DNA of 64,000 nucleotides from Nocardia vulneris. Its GTDB lineage: Bacteria; Actinomycetota; Actinomycetes; Mycobacteriales; Mycobacteriaceae. The notes beneath the pieces were generated by a model. That model searched no databases. It saw nothing but the letters and a program-made list of their open reading frames with translations, and was not told the DNA's origin. The stretch lies in assembly GCF_001613425.1 (NCBI RefSeq), contig NZ_BDCI01000004.1, positions 186,001 through 250,000 on the forward strand, read 5' to 3'. The translations under genes were made by a program, and so were the position numbers. This document shows, piece after piece, positions 17,103-24,841 of this stretch. Each line of letters starts with the position of its first letter. Position 1 is the first letter of the stretch.

Positions 17103-17864
17103 TCACCCCGGCGCGCGGTCCGTGGTGGTGAGCGCGGCCCAGACCACCTTGCCGACGGGCCGGCGCGGCGCACAGCCCCATGCCACGCTCAGCTGCGAAA
17201 TACTGTGCAATCCCCCGACGTGCGCACCCCCGGCACCCGGTTCGGCCAGCATCGCCTCGCGGGGATCGCTGTCGTAGACGGCAATGGTCAGCACGTCATT
17301 GCACAGCTCCAGCCGCAGCCGGAAATCGTCCGTGCCCCGGGCATGCCGATAGGCGTTCTCGATCAACTCGTTGCCCACCACCAGCGCGAGCACCCGGACC
17401 TGTGGCAGCTCCCACGCCCCGCAGGTCTCGCTGATGAACCGCCGAGCCTGCTGTCCCGCCAAGGCCGTCGGAGCGATCTCCAGATTGACGCGCCGATAGG
17501 CCCGCGGGTCGCGCGCCGCCCGCAGCGCGGCACCGAGGCTGTCCAGCACCGGCACGAACCGGGACACCGCGCTCGACCGCAGCCGCCTGCGCTCACCCGG
17601 GGCCGCGCAGACGAGCAGCACCGGCGTGCCGGGCCAGGTGCTGACCCGCATCCACGCACTGGAGAACGCCGTGAACAGCGGTTCGCTCCGGATCAGCAGT
17701 CCGTCTACGACCACCAGCACCGCCCGGGGTTGCTCCATCGCGTACTTCACCAACTCGTCGGTGAATTCGCGATAGTTCACCGCCGACAGCTCCCCGCGCG
17801 GACGAAGGACGATCGAACCCGCGAGTTCGCTCTTGTGCCAATCGATTTCGCGTTGCCTGGTCAT
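17103..17864 (-). CDS. STAS domain fused to an anti-sigma-type histidine-kinase-like ATPase
   Basis: The 253-residue protein has an N-terminal STAS-like part (about 10-110, with ELSAVNYREFTDELV) and a C-terminal HATPase_c domain (about 130-250) with the N-box VVGNELIENAYRHA and GGLHSISQLSVAWG. Proteins of this kind take part in partner switching that controls alternative sigma factors. It is divergent from the CheB-like gene, with a SigF/SigB-like promoter on each side. It probably heads an operon with the PAS-ANTAR and AraC genes. Which sigma factor it controls is unknown. Confidence 0.83.
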   Translation of the reverse strand: MTRQREIDWHKSELAGSIVLRPRGELSAVNYREFTDELVKYAMEQPRAVLVVVDGLLIRSEPLFTAFSSAWMRVSTWPGTPVLLVCAAPGERRRLRSSAVSRFVPVLDSLGAALRAARDPRAYRRVNLEIAPTALAGQQARRFISETCGAWELPQVRVLALVVGNELIENAYRHARGTDDFRLRLELCNDVLTIAVYDSDPREAMLAEPGAGGAHVGGLHSISQLSVAWGCAPRRPVGKVVWAALTTTDRAPG

Positions 17865-17941
17865 CGTCTCGGTGCCTCGGACCGCTACTCGCTACCGCGT
17901 TTGCCGCTCGGCGAGCCAGTGAACGGCGCTACATTCCGGTA

Positions 17942-17966
17942 CTACCCGAGCGTTCGCGCCCTACAC
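17942..17966 (-). promoter_or_regulatory. SigF/SigB-like promoter for the STAS/ATPase operon
   Basis: Read on the minus strand, GTGT (17966-17963), 15 bases, then GGGTAG (17947-17942). The actinobacterial SigF/SigB consensus is GTTT-N14-16-GGGTAT. The transcript would start about 70 bases before the STAS gene. The -35 box has one mismatch. Confidence 0.45.
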
Positions 17967-17987
17967 ACCTGGCCGGGCGCGGCACTT

Positions 17988-18012
17988 GTTTGCCTGCCCT
18001 GGGCTGGGGTAG
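17988..18012 (+). promoter_or_regulatory. SigF/SigB-like promoter for the CheB-like gene
   Basis: GTTT (17988-17991), 15 bases, then GGGTAG (18007-18012) matches the actinobacterial general-stress sigma consensus. Transcription would begin near 18020, about 25 bases before the ATG at 18046. Confidence 0.55.
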
Positions 18013-18045
18013 CCGACACATTCAGGGAAGAACCAGAAGGGTGCC

Positions 18046-19032
18046 ATGAGCGAGTCTCCTTCGCATCTGATCGTCGTCGGCGCTTCCGCCGGAGGCGTAG
18101 AAGCCTTGCGCGAGTTCGTCGGCGGGCTGCCTACCGATCTGACCGCAGCCGTGCTGGTAGTGCTGCATATTCCGGCGCAGGGACCCAGCGTGCTGCCGTC
18201 GATTCTGCGCCGGGCCGGGTCGCTGCACGCGGTGGCGGCCGACAACGGCACGCCGTTGGCCGCGGGGACGATCTACACCGCCGTACCGGGCCATCATCTG
18301 CTGGTCGCCGACGGTCGCACGCTGCTTTCGCGCGGTCCCACCGAGAACGGGCATCGCCCGGGCGTAGACGCGCTGTTCCGCTCCGCGGCCGTCGTCTGGG
18401 GGCCGCGAGTGGCGGGCGTGGTGCTCTCGGGCTCGCTCGATGACGGTACGGCCGGGCTGGCCTCGATCAAAGCCCAGGGCGGATTGACCGCGGTCCAAGA
18501 CCCTGCCGAAGCGCTCTACCCCTCGATGCCGGAGAACGCGTTGGCGAACGTGGACGTCGATCTGGTCATGCCCGCCAAGAAGATCGGCAGCGCGCTGGCC
18601 GATCGCTTGCGTTTCCAACCCGCCGACCCGCCGGCACCACCGCCGCCGCTCGACCGGTTGGAGGCCCGCATCGATGCAGGCGAACAAGACGACTCGACCG
18701 AGGTGACGGCCGCGTTGCCCGCGGCAGGGCTGAGCTGCCCCGACTGCGGCGGCTCGCTGTTCGCCGCACAGACAGCCGCTCGATTCCGCTGCAGGATCGG
18801 CCATGCGTGGACCGCGCAGGCGCTGTTGCTCGAACAACATCTCGAAGTGGAACGCGCGCTGTCAGCGGCACTGCGGGTGGTGGAGGAGAAGCGCGCACTC
18901 GCCGATCGGATGCGCGCCGACGCACTCGAGCGCGGTCATCGACAAGTCGCCGACACCTATGCCGAACGCAGTACCGAACACGCGCACACCGTGGCGGTGC
19001 TGCGCGAACTGCTGTCCCGCGAGCCCTCCTGA
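18046..19032 (+). CDS. Orphan CheB-type protein-glutamate methylesterase
   Basis: The 328-residue protein carries the CheB methylesterase fold without a receiver domain. Ser14 lies in GASAGG, His41 in VVLHIPAQG and Asp132/133 in SGSLDDG, in the order of the CheB triad. Residues about 245-275 hold CPDC and RFRCRIGHAW, a zinc-ribbon-like element. A helical tail follows. No CheR or chemoreceptor gene is in the window, so a chemotaxis role is unlikely; such stand-alone CheB proteins have been linked to stress signalling. AAGGGTG precedes the ATG. Confidence 0.85.
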   Translation: MSESPSHLIVVGASAGGVEALREFVGGLPTDLTAAVLVVLHIPAQGPSVLPSILRRAGSLHAVAADNGTPLAAGTIYTAVPGHHLLVADGRTLLSRGPTENGHRPGVDALFRSAAVVWGPRVAGVVLSGSLDDGTAGLASIKAQGGLTAVQDPAEALYPSMPENALANVDVDLVMPAKKIGSALADRLRFQPADPPAPPPPLDRLEARIDAGEQDDSTEVTAALPAAGLSCPDCGGSLFAAQTAARFRCRIGHAWTAQALLLEQHLEVERALSAALRVVEEKRALADRMRADALERGHRQVADTYAERSTEHAHTVAVLRELLSREPS

Positions 19033-19036
19033 CCCT

Positions 19037-19078
19037 ACTGGCACAGGCCGACTCGAATCCGAGTCGGCCTGTGCCAGT
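19037..19078. terminator. Bidirectional terminator
   Basis: A perfect 19-base inverted repeat (arms starting ACTGGCACAGGCC and ending GGCCTGTGCCAGT) with a 4-base loop lies between the converging CheB-like and ferritin-like genes. It can stop transcription from both sides. Confidence 0.85.
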
Positions 19079-19092
19079 GGCGAATTGGGGTA

Positions 19093-20055
19093 TCAGTTCA
19101 AGCCGGTCACCTCTTGGGCGATCGCGGCGAGCCGGGTCTGCGCGGCCGAGATCACACCGTGCCGGTCCTTGTGCTGCTCCTCGTAGGCGACGATCGCGCG
19201 GATGTCGGCGGGCGAGGTCAGGTCCTTGATCGCGGCGACGGCCTGGGTCACGTTCAGGTCGGCGTAATCGGCGATCGGCAGTTCTGCCGGCTCGAGCACG
19301 CCGGTGCTGGTACGCAACGAGTGGACGGCCTCGGCGGCCCCCCTCGCGCCTTCGCGGTGGGCCACCTGCTCGGCGGTCTCGAGGACCGCATCGCGCGACG
19401 CGGCAAGCGCTTTCACGGCGACATCACCCGCGTACGCGCCTCTGGCGAGCAGCTCTTCGAACGCGGGCGGCGCGCTGCGGAACGTATCCAGCGCCCGGTC
19501 GATGCCGCGCGCGGACCAGGTCACCGGGATGTTGACCAGTTTCACCGCGGTACCGGCGGCCGCCTGGAACGGCGTGCGGCGCAACGCCGCCGGGCCGCCG
19601 AGCGCGTCCTCGGCCAGCACGGTGGTGAGCCAGTCGACGGTCGCCGAGTGCGCGGCGATCAGCCGGTCCGCCAACGCCACGATCCCGGCGTGCTCGGCGG
19701 TGGTGGCGAGCGCCTTCAGGTAGCGGGCGCGGTCGAGCAGCTGATGCTCGAGTGCGAGATCGCCGAGCAGGGCTTCGTCGAACGGCTGCGCCTGTTCGCC
19801 CATCGCCTTGACCGCCGCGACGGCTCGGCCGAAGAAGGGGCCGATTCTGGTTGGGATGCCGCCCAATTCGCGCAGGGCGGCTTCGATGGCGGCGGCGCGA
19901 GCCCGGGCGTTGTCGGCGTTCTCGGACAGCTCCCGGCGCACCGCGTCCGTGCGCGCCTGGGCGATGCGGGTTTCGGCGACCTGTATTTCGGTGTTGGTCA
20001 GATCGCGGACAGCGCGCAACTGCGCCAGCAAGGTGGTGGTGTCGCGTGTGCTCAT
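19093..20055 (-). CDS. Ferritin-like-domain helical protein
   Basis: The 320-residue protein is almost wholly alpha-helical and Ala/Glu/Arg-rich. An N-terminal segment has TEIQVAETRIAQAR, and a central part has EALLGDLALEHQLLDRARYL with an E..H pair that fits a ferritin-like four-helix fold. The metal site is not certain. A GTTT-N14-GGGTAG promoter lies about 60 bases upstream, and the manganese catalase gene is next upstream on the same strand, so a role in oxidative or general stress is likely. Exact function unknown. Confidence 0.65.
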   Translation of the reverse strand: MSTRDTTTLLAQLRAVRDLTNTEIQVAETRIAQARTDAVRRELSENADNARARAAAIEAALRELGGIPTRIGPFFGRAVAAVKAMGEQAQPFDEALLGDLALEHQLLDRARYLKALATTAEHAGIVALADRLIAAHSATVDWLTTVLAEDALGGPAALRRTPFQAAAGTAVKLVNIPVTWSARGIDRALDTFRSAPPAFEELLARGAYAGDVAVKALAASRDAVLETAEQVAHREGARGAAEAVHSLRTSTGVLEPAELPIADYADLNVTQAVAAIKDLTSPADIRAIVAYEEQHKDRHGVISAAQTRLAAIAQEVTGLN

Positions 20056-20115
20056 GAAAATCTTTGTCCTTCGACGTGGATATCAGGTCGGCGCAACGGT
20101 GCACCACTGATACGA

Positions 20116-20139
20116 CTACCCACCTGAGCCGCCCGAAAC
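20116..20139 (-). promoter_or_regulatory. SigF/SigB-like promoter for the ferritin-like gene
   Basis: On the minus strand GTTT (20139-20136), 14 bases, then GGGTAG (20121-20116). It lies about 60 bases before the gene's ATG at 20055, inside the 218-base gap after the catalase gene. It matches the general-stress sigma consensus well. Confidence 0.55.
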
Positions 20140-20273
20140 ATTGCGCCCCACCATGTTCGGTCCCGAGCCGCCGGACAACACACTGGTCAGGCACTGATTA
20201 CGGCCGATCGGAGTCGGCAGCGATCGGCTGCGGCGGCTCAGCAACACCGGGCTTGCGTTGCCGGGCCGGGTGA

Positions 20274-21185
20274 TCAGGGCTTGTCGGGATCCAATGTGTC
20301 CTTGATCTTCCCGATCAAGCCCGCTTCGGTACCGAGCGCGGCCGAGCGTGGTTCACCCATCGAGCCGTCGTAGGTGACATAGAGCTGCGGATCCGGCGGC
20401 GGCGGTGCGGCCTTGTCCCCCAACGGAACCGGATCCGGAATGAAACCGTTCTTGTGCAGGCCGTCCGGTGCCATGCCGTGCGCCCACATGCCTTGATCGG
20501 CCGCTACGCCGTCGGACAGGTGCCACAGGCTGGTCGCGTGCTCGCCGTGCTCCTCGTCGAGCAGCGCGTTCGGGGTGATGGTGCCCTCGATGCCGTCCGC
20601 CTCGAGCTGCGCGATCGCCGACAACCACAGATTCTGGTGGTAGGTGTCGCGCGCGAGGTTGAACTTCAGCATGTCCTTGACACCCGGGTCGTCGGTCATG
20701 TGATAGAGCCGCGCGGTCTGCACGCGACCTTGGGATTCCGCGGTGACGTTGGCCCGGAAGTCGGCGAGCAGATTTCCGCTGGCCACGATGTAGCGGCCGT
20801 TCCACGGCACCCCGTTGCTGTCGGCGAGCACCGGCCCGCCGCCGGAAACGATCGCCTGCTGCGGATCCATCCCGCCCAGCACGGCCGCGACCACCGGGTC
20901 GCCCATCGCCGCCTGGGTGGCGTGCGTCGCGGGCGCCCCCTCCAGCAGGCGGGCGACCATCGTCGCGATCATCTCGACGTGCCCGATCTCCTCGGTCGCC
21001 ACGTCCATGATCATGTCCTTGTATTTGCCGGGCATCCGGCAGTTCCAGCCCTGGAACAGGTACTGCATGGTCACGGTCATCTCGCCGTAGGCGCCGCCGA
21101 TGAGTTCCTGCAGCTTGCGCGCGTACACCGGGTCCGGCTTCTCCGGCTTGACATCGAATTGCAAATGGCCGGTATGGCGAAACAC
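20274..21185 (-). CDS. Manganese catalase
   Basis: The 303-residue protein matches non-haem dimanganese catalases, which break down hydrogen peroxide. Counting from the GTG at 21185, Glu35 (YGEMT), Glu66 and His69 (TEEIGHVE), Glu150 and His183 (TYHQNL) fit the known ligands of the Lactobacillus enzyme almost position for position. The GTG start is preferred to upstream in-frame codons because GGAGGACAAC lies directly before it. The C-terminus is Pro-rich. A SigF/SigB-like promoter and a palindrome lie upstream. Confidence 0.92.
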   Translation of the reverse strand: MFRHTGHLQFDVKPEKPDPVYARKLQELIGGAYGEMTVTMQYLFQGWNCRMPGKYKDMIMDVATEEIGHVEMIATMVARLLEGAPATHATQAAMGDPVVAAVLGGMDPQQAIVSGGGPVLADSNGVPWNGRYIVASGNLLADFRANVTAESQGRVQTARLYHMTDDPGVKDMLKFNLARDTYHQNLWLSAIAQLEADGIEGTITPNALLDEEHGEHATSLWHLSDGVAADQGMWAHGMAPDGLHKNGFIPDPVPLGDKAAPPPPDPQLYVTYDGSMGEPRSAALGTEAGLIGKIKDTLDPDKP

Positions 21186-21228
21186 GTTGTCCTCCAAATG
21201 AGTTGTATACGTTCCCTTCCCGCCGCGA

Positions 21229-21253
21229 CTACCGCGGCAGCGTCGGGGCAAAC
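21229..21253 (-). promoter_or_regulatory. SigF/SigB-like promoter for manganese catalase
   Basis: On the minus strand GTTT (21253-21250), 15 bases, then CGGTAG (21234-21229), one mismatch from GGGTAG. It lies about 45 bases before the GTG start. Confidence 0.45.
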
Positions 21254-21300
21254 ACCGATTCGGCGCCGACAAAACGGCGAGTCGCCGAGTTCGATCTTGC

Positions 21301-21324
21301 CTATACGTATACATCTACGTATAG
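21301..21324. promoter_or_regulatory. Palindrome in the catalase/GtrA divergent promoter
   Basis: CTATACGTA (21301-21309) and TACGTATAG (21316-21324) are perfect 9-base arms with a 6-base spacer. A further GTATACGT half site lies at about 21204-21211. The A/T-rich dyad in a G/C-rich genome suggests a regulator-binding site for the catalase gene, the GtrA gene, or both. Confidence 0.5.
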
Positions 21325-21378
21325 TCAGAGCGTCGCCGGAAGTCGGCGGTGCCGAGACCTACGTTCGATCGGAAGACC

Positions 21379-21894
21379 ATGACCGTCCTGCAGACCACCC
21401 GCCCGGGGTTGCTCCCCGGCACGAGCGCCTACGCCGCGTTGGCCGATCGGTACCGGGGGCTGCGCGCGGAATGGGAGGCGGCGCTCGCCGGACCGCTGCG
21501 GCACGTGCGCAGCGAACACGCGCTGGCCCAGCTCGTTCGGTTCGCCCTGGTCGGTGGTGCCAGCAATATCGCCTACGTGCTGCTGTTCCTGGCCATGCAC
21601 GGCAGCGGTCCCCTGGTCGCCAATGTCGCGGGCTCGCTGGTGAGCACGGCGATCGCGAACGAATTGCACCGGCAGCTCACGTTTCGCGCGGCGGGCCGCG
21701 TCACTTGGCGCACCGCGCAGTGGGAGGGCGGCGGGCTGGCGCTGCTCGGCCTCGGCATCAGCACCGCGGCTCTTGCGGGACTGGACTTCTGGGCGCCGGG
21801 CCTCGGCGAAACCACACAGGCGGGCGCCGTGCTCGTCATCATGGCCGCGGTCGGCGGGCTGCGCTTCCTGGCCCTGCGCACCCTCGTGTTCTGA
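21379..21894 (+). CDS. GtrA-family membrane protein
   Basis: The 171-residue protein has a polar N-terminus of about 50 residues and four predicted membrane helices. QLVRFALVGGASNIAYVLL and ANVAGSLVSTAIANELHRQL match the GtrA family, whose members help move polyprenyl-linked sugars across the membrane or accompany glycosyltransferases. The start is the ATG at 21379, after CGGAAG. No glycosyltransferase is adjacent, so the substrate is unknown. It is divergent from manganese catalase. Confidence 0.8.
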   Translation: MTVLQTTRPGLLPGTSAYAALADRYRGLRAEWEAALAGPLRHVRSEHALAQLVRFALVGGASNIAYVLLFLAMHGSGPLVANVAGSLVSTAIANELHRQLTFRAAGRVTWRTAQWEGGGLALLGLGISTAALAGLDFWAPGLGETTQAGAVLVIMAAVGGLRFLALRTLVF

Positions 21895-21898
21895 AGGG

Positions 21899-22036
21899 TC
21901 AGATTCGATCGTCGCCTTCGTTGGCCGACGGGTTCCCGGTCGACAGAGAGGTGTCGTCCTTGCCGCGCGACCGCTTGCGGAACAGCAGCACGGCGGCGAC
22001 CACCACCACGAGCGCAATGATCACGATTATCTCCAT
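21899..22036 (-). CDS. 45-residue single-pass membrane protein candidate
   Basis: A short frame begins MEIIVIIALVVVVAAVLLFR, then a basic KRSRGK and an acidic, Ser-rich tail ending GDDRI. This is a typical small membrane protein with its tail in the cytoplasm. It converges on the GtrA gene, with four bases between the stops. The ribosome site is weak. No family is recognised. Coding potential rests on the hydrophobic-to-polar pattern and the good fit into a gap. Confidence 0.5.
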   Translation of the reverse strand: MEIIVIIALVVVVAAVLLFRKRSRGKDDTSLSTGNPSANEGDDRI

Positions 22037-22177
22037 GATCAGGTGCTACCCGGCATATCGGTGGTTATTCGCCGCGGCGGCGATGCATCTTTTCCCGCAC
22101 CCCGGGTACGCCGCCCCAAGCACGCCGAACCTATTCGGCGCGGCTGGACAACAACGGACTCGAACACAGGAGGACTG

Positions 22178-22387
22178 ATGGTCTCTCAGGACACGATCGC
22201 GCAGCTACGCCAAGACCTCACGACGGCCTCCGACGCGGGTGACGAGGCGGCGGTGACCCGCCTGCGCGGCGAGCTGGACGAAGCCTTGAACGCCCAGGGC
22301 GCCGAAACCGAAGCGCGCGACGATCCGACCGCCACCACCGAAGACCCGGCCGCCAATATGGACTACGAGGGCGACACCCCCAACTAG
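22178..22387 (+). CDS. Small acidic protein of unknown function
   Basis: The 69-residue product has a predicted helix at 1-42 (TIAQLRQDLTTASDAGDEAA) and a disordered acidic tail ending MDYEGDTPN. An AGGAGG site lies directly before the ATG. Its TAG overlaps the stop of the converging MHS transporter by four bases. No family is recognised. It lies near catalase and ferritin-like genes, which may point to a stress role, but this is weak. Confidence 0.65.
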   Translation: MVSQDTIAQLRQDLTTASDAGDEAAVTRLRGELDEALNAQGAETEARDDPTATTEDPAANMDYEGDTPN

Positions 22388-23712
22388 GACACCTTCGTGG
22401 GATCGTCCTCGTGCGCGATGGTGCGCAGGTCCAGACGGCGCGTCTCCCCCGCCCAGAGGAACGCGGTGGCGGTGCAGGCCAGCATCGCGCACAGCAGCAG
22501 CGAGACGGGAACGGTGGACGGGTACCGGTCCAGCAGGGCGACCCCGATCAGCGGGGTGAGCGCCCCGCCGACGACGGTGGCGAGCTGATAGCCCAAAGAC
22601 GCACCGGTGTAACGGACTTCGCTCGGGAACAGCTCGGCAAAGAACGGCGCCTGGATGCCGGTGAGCAGGCCGTGCATGGTGAGTCCGATCGTGATCACCA
22701 CGGTGATCACGATCCACCGGCCACCGTCCACCAGCGGCAGCGCAAGGAAGGCCCAGAGCGCGATCAGCCCGGCCAGGAGCACGCTCGTCGGCCGCCGCCC
22801 GAACCGGTCGCCCACCGCTCCCCCGGCCACGATCGCGGCCGCCTGGAAGCACGAGGCGATCGTGATCGAGGACAGCACAGTACTTTTCGGCACGTGCACG
22901 ACCTGGGTGAGGTAGGCGAGCAGGAAGATGCTGAAGGTGTAGTAGGTGGCCTTCTCGCCGACGTCCGCGAGCGCGGCGATGAGCACCTGTTTACGAAAGC
23001 GGCGCAACACGATTCGCACCGGCGCGTGTCCGGACCGGCCCGCGGCGCGAGCCTGCGCTTCCAGGAAGATCGGCGACTCCTCCACCGCGTGCCGCAGCCA
23101 GATGCCGACCAGCACCAGCACGATCGAGAGCAGGAACGGGATCCGCCAGCCCCAGGCCTGGAATTGGGCATTCGACACCCAGAGCCCGAGCACCGCGAGA
23201 ACGCCTGTGGCCAAAAGGTTTCCGAGCGGACCGCCGGTTTGCGGCCAACTGCTCCAGAAACCACGATGGGCAGGCGAGCCGTGCTCGGCCACGAGCAACA
23301 CCGCACCGCCCCACTCTCCGCCGAGCGCGATGCCCTGCACCAGCCGCAGCAGCACGAGCAGCAGTGGCGCGGCAACCCCGATGCTGGCGTAGGACGGAAT
23401 CAATCCGATCGCGACGGTCGCACCGCCCATCAGCAGCAACGTGATCGACAGGGTCCGCCGCCGCCCGAGCCGGTCGCCGAGGTGCCCGAACAGCACGCCA
23501 CCGAGCGGCCGCGCCAAGAACCCGACCGCGTAGGTCGCCAATGCCAGCAGTACCCCGACGAGGGGGTCATCCGCCGGGAAGAACACCTTGTTGAAGACCA
23601 GCGCCGCCGCCAGCCCGTAGAGGAAGAAGTCGTAGAACTCGATGGTCGTCCCCGCCACGCTGGCGGCGACCACCCGGGCGAAACGAGCACCGGAGGTGGG
23701 AGTGTCGGTCAT
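22384..23712 (-). CDS. Metabolite:H+ symporter (MHS) family MFS transporter
   Basis: The 442-residue protein has 12 predicted membrane helices. It starts with FARVVAASVAGTTIEFYDFF, typical of the MHS subgroup (ShiA, KgtP, ProP relatives), and has the loop motifs GHLGDRLGRRRTL and GDRFGRRPT. It would import an organic acid or similar solute with protons; the solute cannot be told. It has its own 198-base upstream region shared with the divergent LLM oxidoreductase gene. Confidence 0.9.
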   Translation of the reverse strand: MTDTPTSGARFARVVAASVAGTTIEFYDFFLYGLAAALVFNKVFFPADDPLVGVLLALATYAVGFLARPLGGVLFGHLGDRLGRRRTLSITLLLMGGATVAIGLIPSYASIGVAAPLLLVLLRLVQGIALGGEWGGAVLLVAEHGSPAHRGFWSSWPQTGGPLGNLLATGVLAVLGLWVSNAQFQAWGWRIPFLLSIVLVLVGIWLRHAVEESPIFLEAQARAAGRSGHAPVRIVLRRFRKQVLIAALADVGEKATYYTFSIFLLAYLTQVVHVPKSTVLSSITIASCFQAAAIVAGGAVGDRFGRRPTSVLLAGLIALWAFLALPLVDGGRWIVITVVITIGLTMHGLLTGIQAPFFAELFPSEVRYTGASLGYQLATVVGGALTPLIGVALLDRYPSTVPVSLLLCAMLACTATAFLWAGETRRLDLRTIAHEDDPTKVS

Positions 23713-23843
23713 AGTCGAGCATCCAGTCGATCAGTGGTCGCGGTGACCTGTCGACTATGCCGCCCACGGCCACCACCCGTCCCGAAATTCGTCCGATCAA
23801 TTCGCCCCTGCCGCACTGCCGAAACGCGGTCGCATGCGAGTAC

Positions 23844-23874
23844 TTGACTTGGAGTGCACTCCAAGTCGTAGCGT
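23844..23874 (+). promoter_or_regulatory. MerR-type promoter with a 22-bp perfect palindrome
   Basis: A perfect palindrome spans 23846-23867 (core TTGGAGTGCACTCCAA). It lies between TTGACT (23844-23849) and TAGCGT (23869-23874) with a 19-base spacer. The long spacer filled by a dyad is the hallmark of promoters activated by MerR-family regulators. It drives the LLM oxidoreductase at 23911. No merR-like gene is in the window. Confidence 0.75.
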
Positions 23875-23910
23875 GCTCACCGAGAGTCTTCGACAGACAA
23901 GGGGCTGGTC

Positions 23911-24786
23911 ATGGAACTCGGTTTGCATCTTCCGATCTTCGATATCGACGGTGGCACCACTGCCATCGCCGGTGAACTCGCCCGGGTCGGCGCCGCCGCG
24001 GAGGCGGCGGGCGCGACCTGGCTGTCCTTCATGGATCACTACTTCCAGATCGAGCCGACGGGCCTGCCCGCGGAGGCGAACATGCTGGAGGGCTACACCT
24101 CGCTCGGCTACCTCGCCGCGCACACCTCCACCGTCGAACTGGGCCTGCTCGTCACCGGCGTGACCTATCGCCATCCCGGGCTGCTCGCCAAGATCGTCAC
24201 CACCCTCGACGTGCTGTCCGGCGGCCGGGCCGCGCTCGGCATCGGCGCCGCGTGGTTCGAGCGCGAACACCGCGGGCTCGGAGTGCCCTATCCCCCGCTC
24301 GGCGAACGGTTCGGGCGGCTGGAAGAAGCGTTGCAGATCTGCGCCCAGATGTGGGATCCGGCGAACAACGGGCCGTTCGAGGGCACGTATTACCAACTGG
24401 CGGAGACACTCTGCGCCCCGCAGCCGATCTCGAAGCCGACGGTGCTGATCGGCGGCAGTGGCGAGCGCAAGACCCTGCGCCTGGTCGCACAGTACGGGGA
24501 CGCCTGCAATCTGTTCGGCTCCTCCCCGGAGGACGTCCGGCACAAACTCGACGTGCTGCGCAAGCATTGCGACGACGTGGGCCGGAACTACGACGACATC
24601 CGGATCACGGTGATGGCCAACAATCCCCGCCCGGACCCGCAGCGCCGCGACGAATTCGTCAGGCAGATGGCCGATTACGCCCCGCTCGGCGTGCACACCG
24701 TCATCATCACGCCGACCACGGGCGCACCCGCCGCGTGGATCGACGCGATGGCGCCGGCGGTCAAGCAACTCGCCGAACTCGGCTGA
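23911..24786 (+). CDS. LLM-class (luciferase-like) F420- or FMN-dependent oxidoreductase
   Basis: The 291-residue TIM-barrel protein opens with ELGLHLPIF and has LGLLVTGVTYRHPGLLAK, GRAALGIGAAWFEREH and PTVLIGGSGERKTLRL, all typical of the luciferase-like monooxygenase family. Actinobacterial members of this branch usually use coenzyme F420. Its substrate is unknown. It is preceded by a MerR-type promoter, so it probably responds to a thiol-reactive compound, oxidant or metal, which is inferred. A terminator follows at 24798. Confidence 0.88.
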   Translation: MELGLHLPIFDIDGGTTAIAGELARVGAAAEAAGATWLSFMDHYFQIEPTGLPAEANMLEGYTSLGYLAAHTSTVELGLLVTGVTYRHPGLLAKIVTTLDVLSGGRAALGIGAAWFEREHRGLGVPYPPLGERFGRLEEALQICAQMWDPANNGPFEGTYYQLAETLCAPQPISKPTVLIGGSGERKTLRLVAQYGDACNLFGSSPEDVRHKLDVLRKHCDDVGRNYDDIRITVMANNPRPDPQRRDEFVRQMADYAPLGVHTVIITPTTGAPAAWIDAMAPAVKQLAELG

Positions 24787-24797
24787 CCCGCAACGAA

Positions 24798-24826
24798 TCC
24801 GGCCTACCCCACTGCGGTAGGCCGGA
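24798..24826. terminator. Bidirectional terminator
   Basis: TCCGGCCTACC and GGTAGGCCGGA form a perfect 11-base stem with a 7-base loop between the converging LLM oxidoreductase and S15 hydrolase genes. Confidence 0.8.
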
Positions 24827-24841
24827 CCGTGCGAGACCGGA

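Noticed and set aside
19037..19078. Hairpin with a TCGAATCCGA core as a tRNA fragment
   Set aside because: It is one uninterrupted 19-base stem with no cloverleaf; its place between converging genes fits a terminator.
22411..23847. A 478-codon plus-strand frame opposite the MHS transporter
   Set aside because: The product is low-complexity Arg/Gln/His-rich and lies antisense to a 12-helix transporter with clear motifs.
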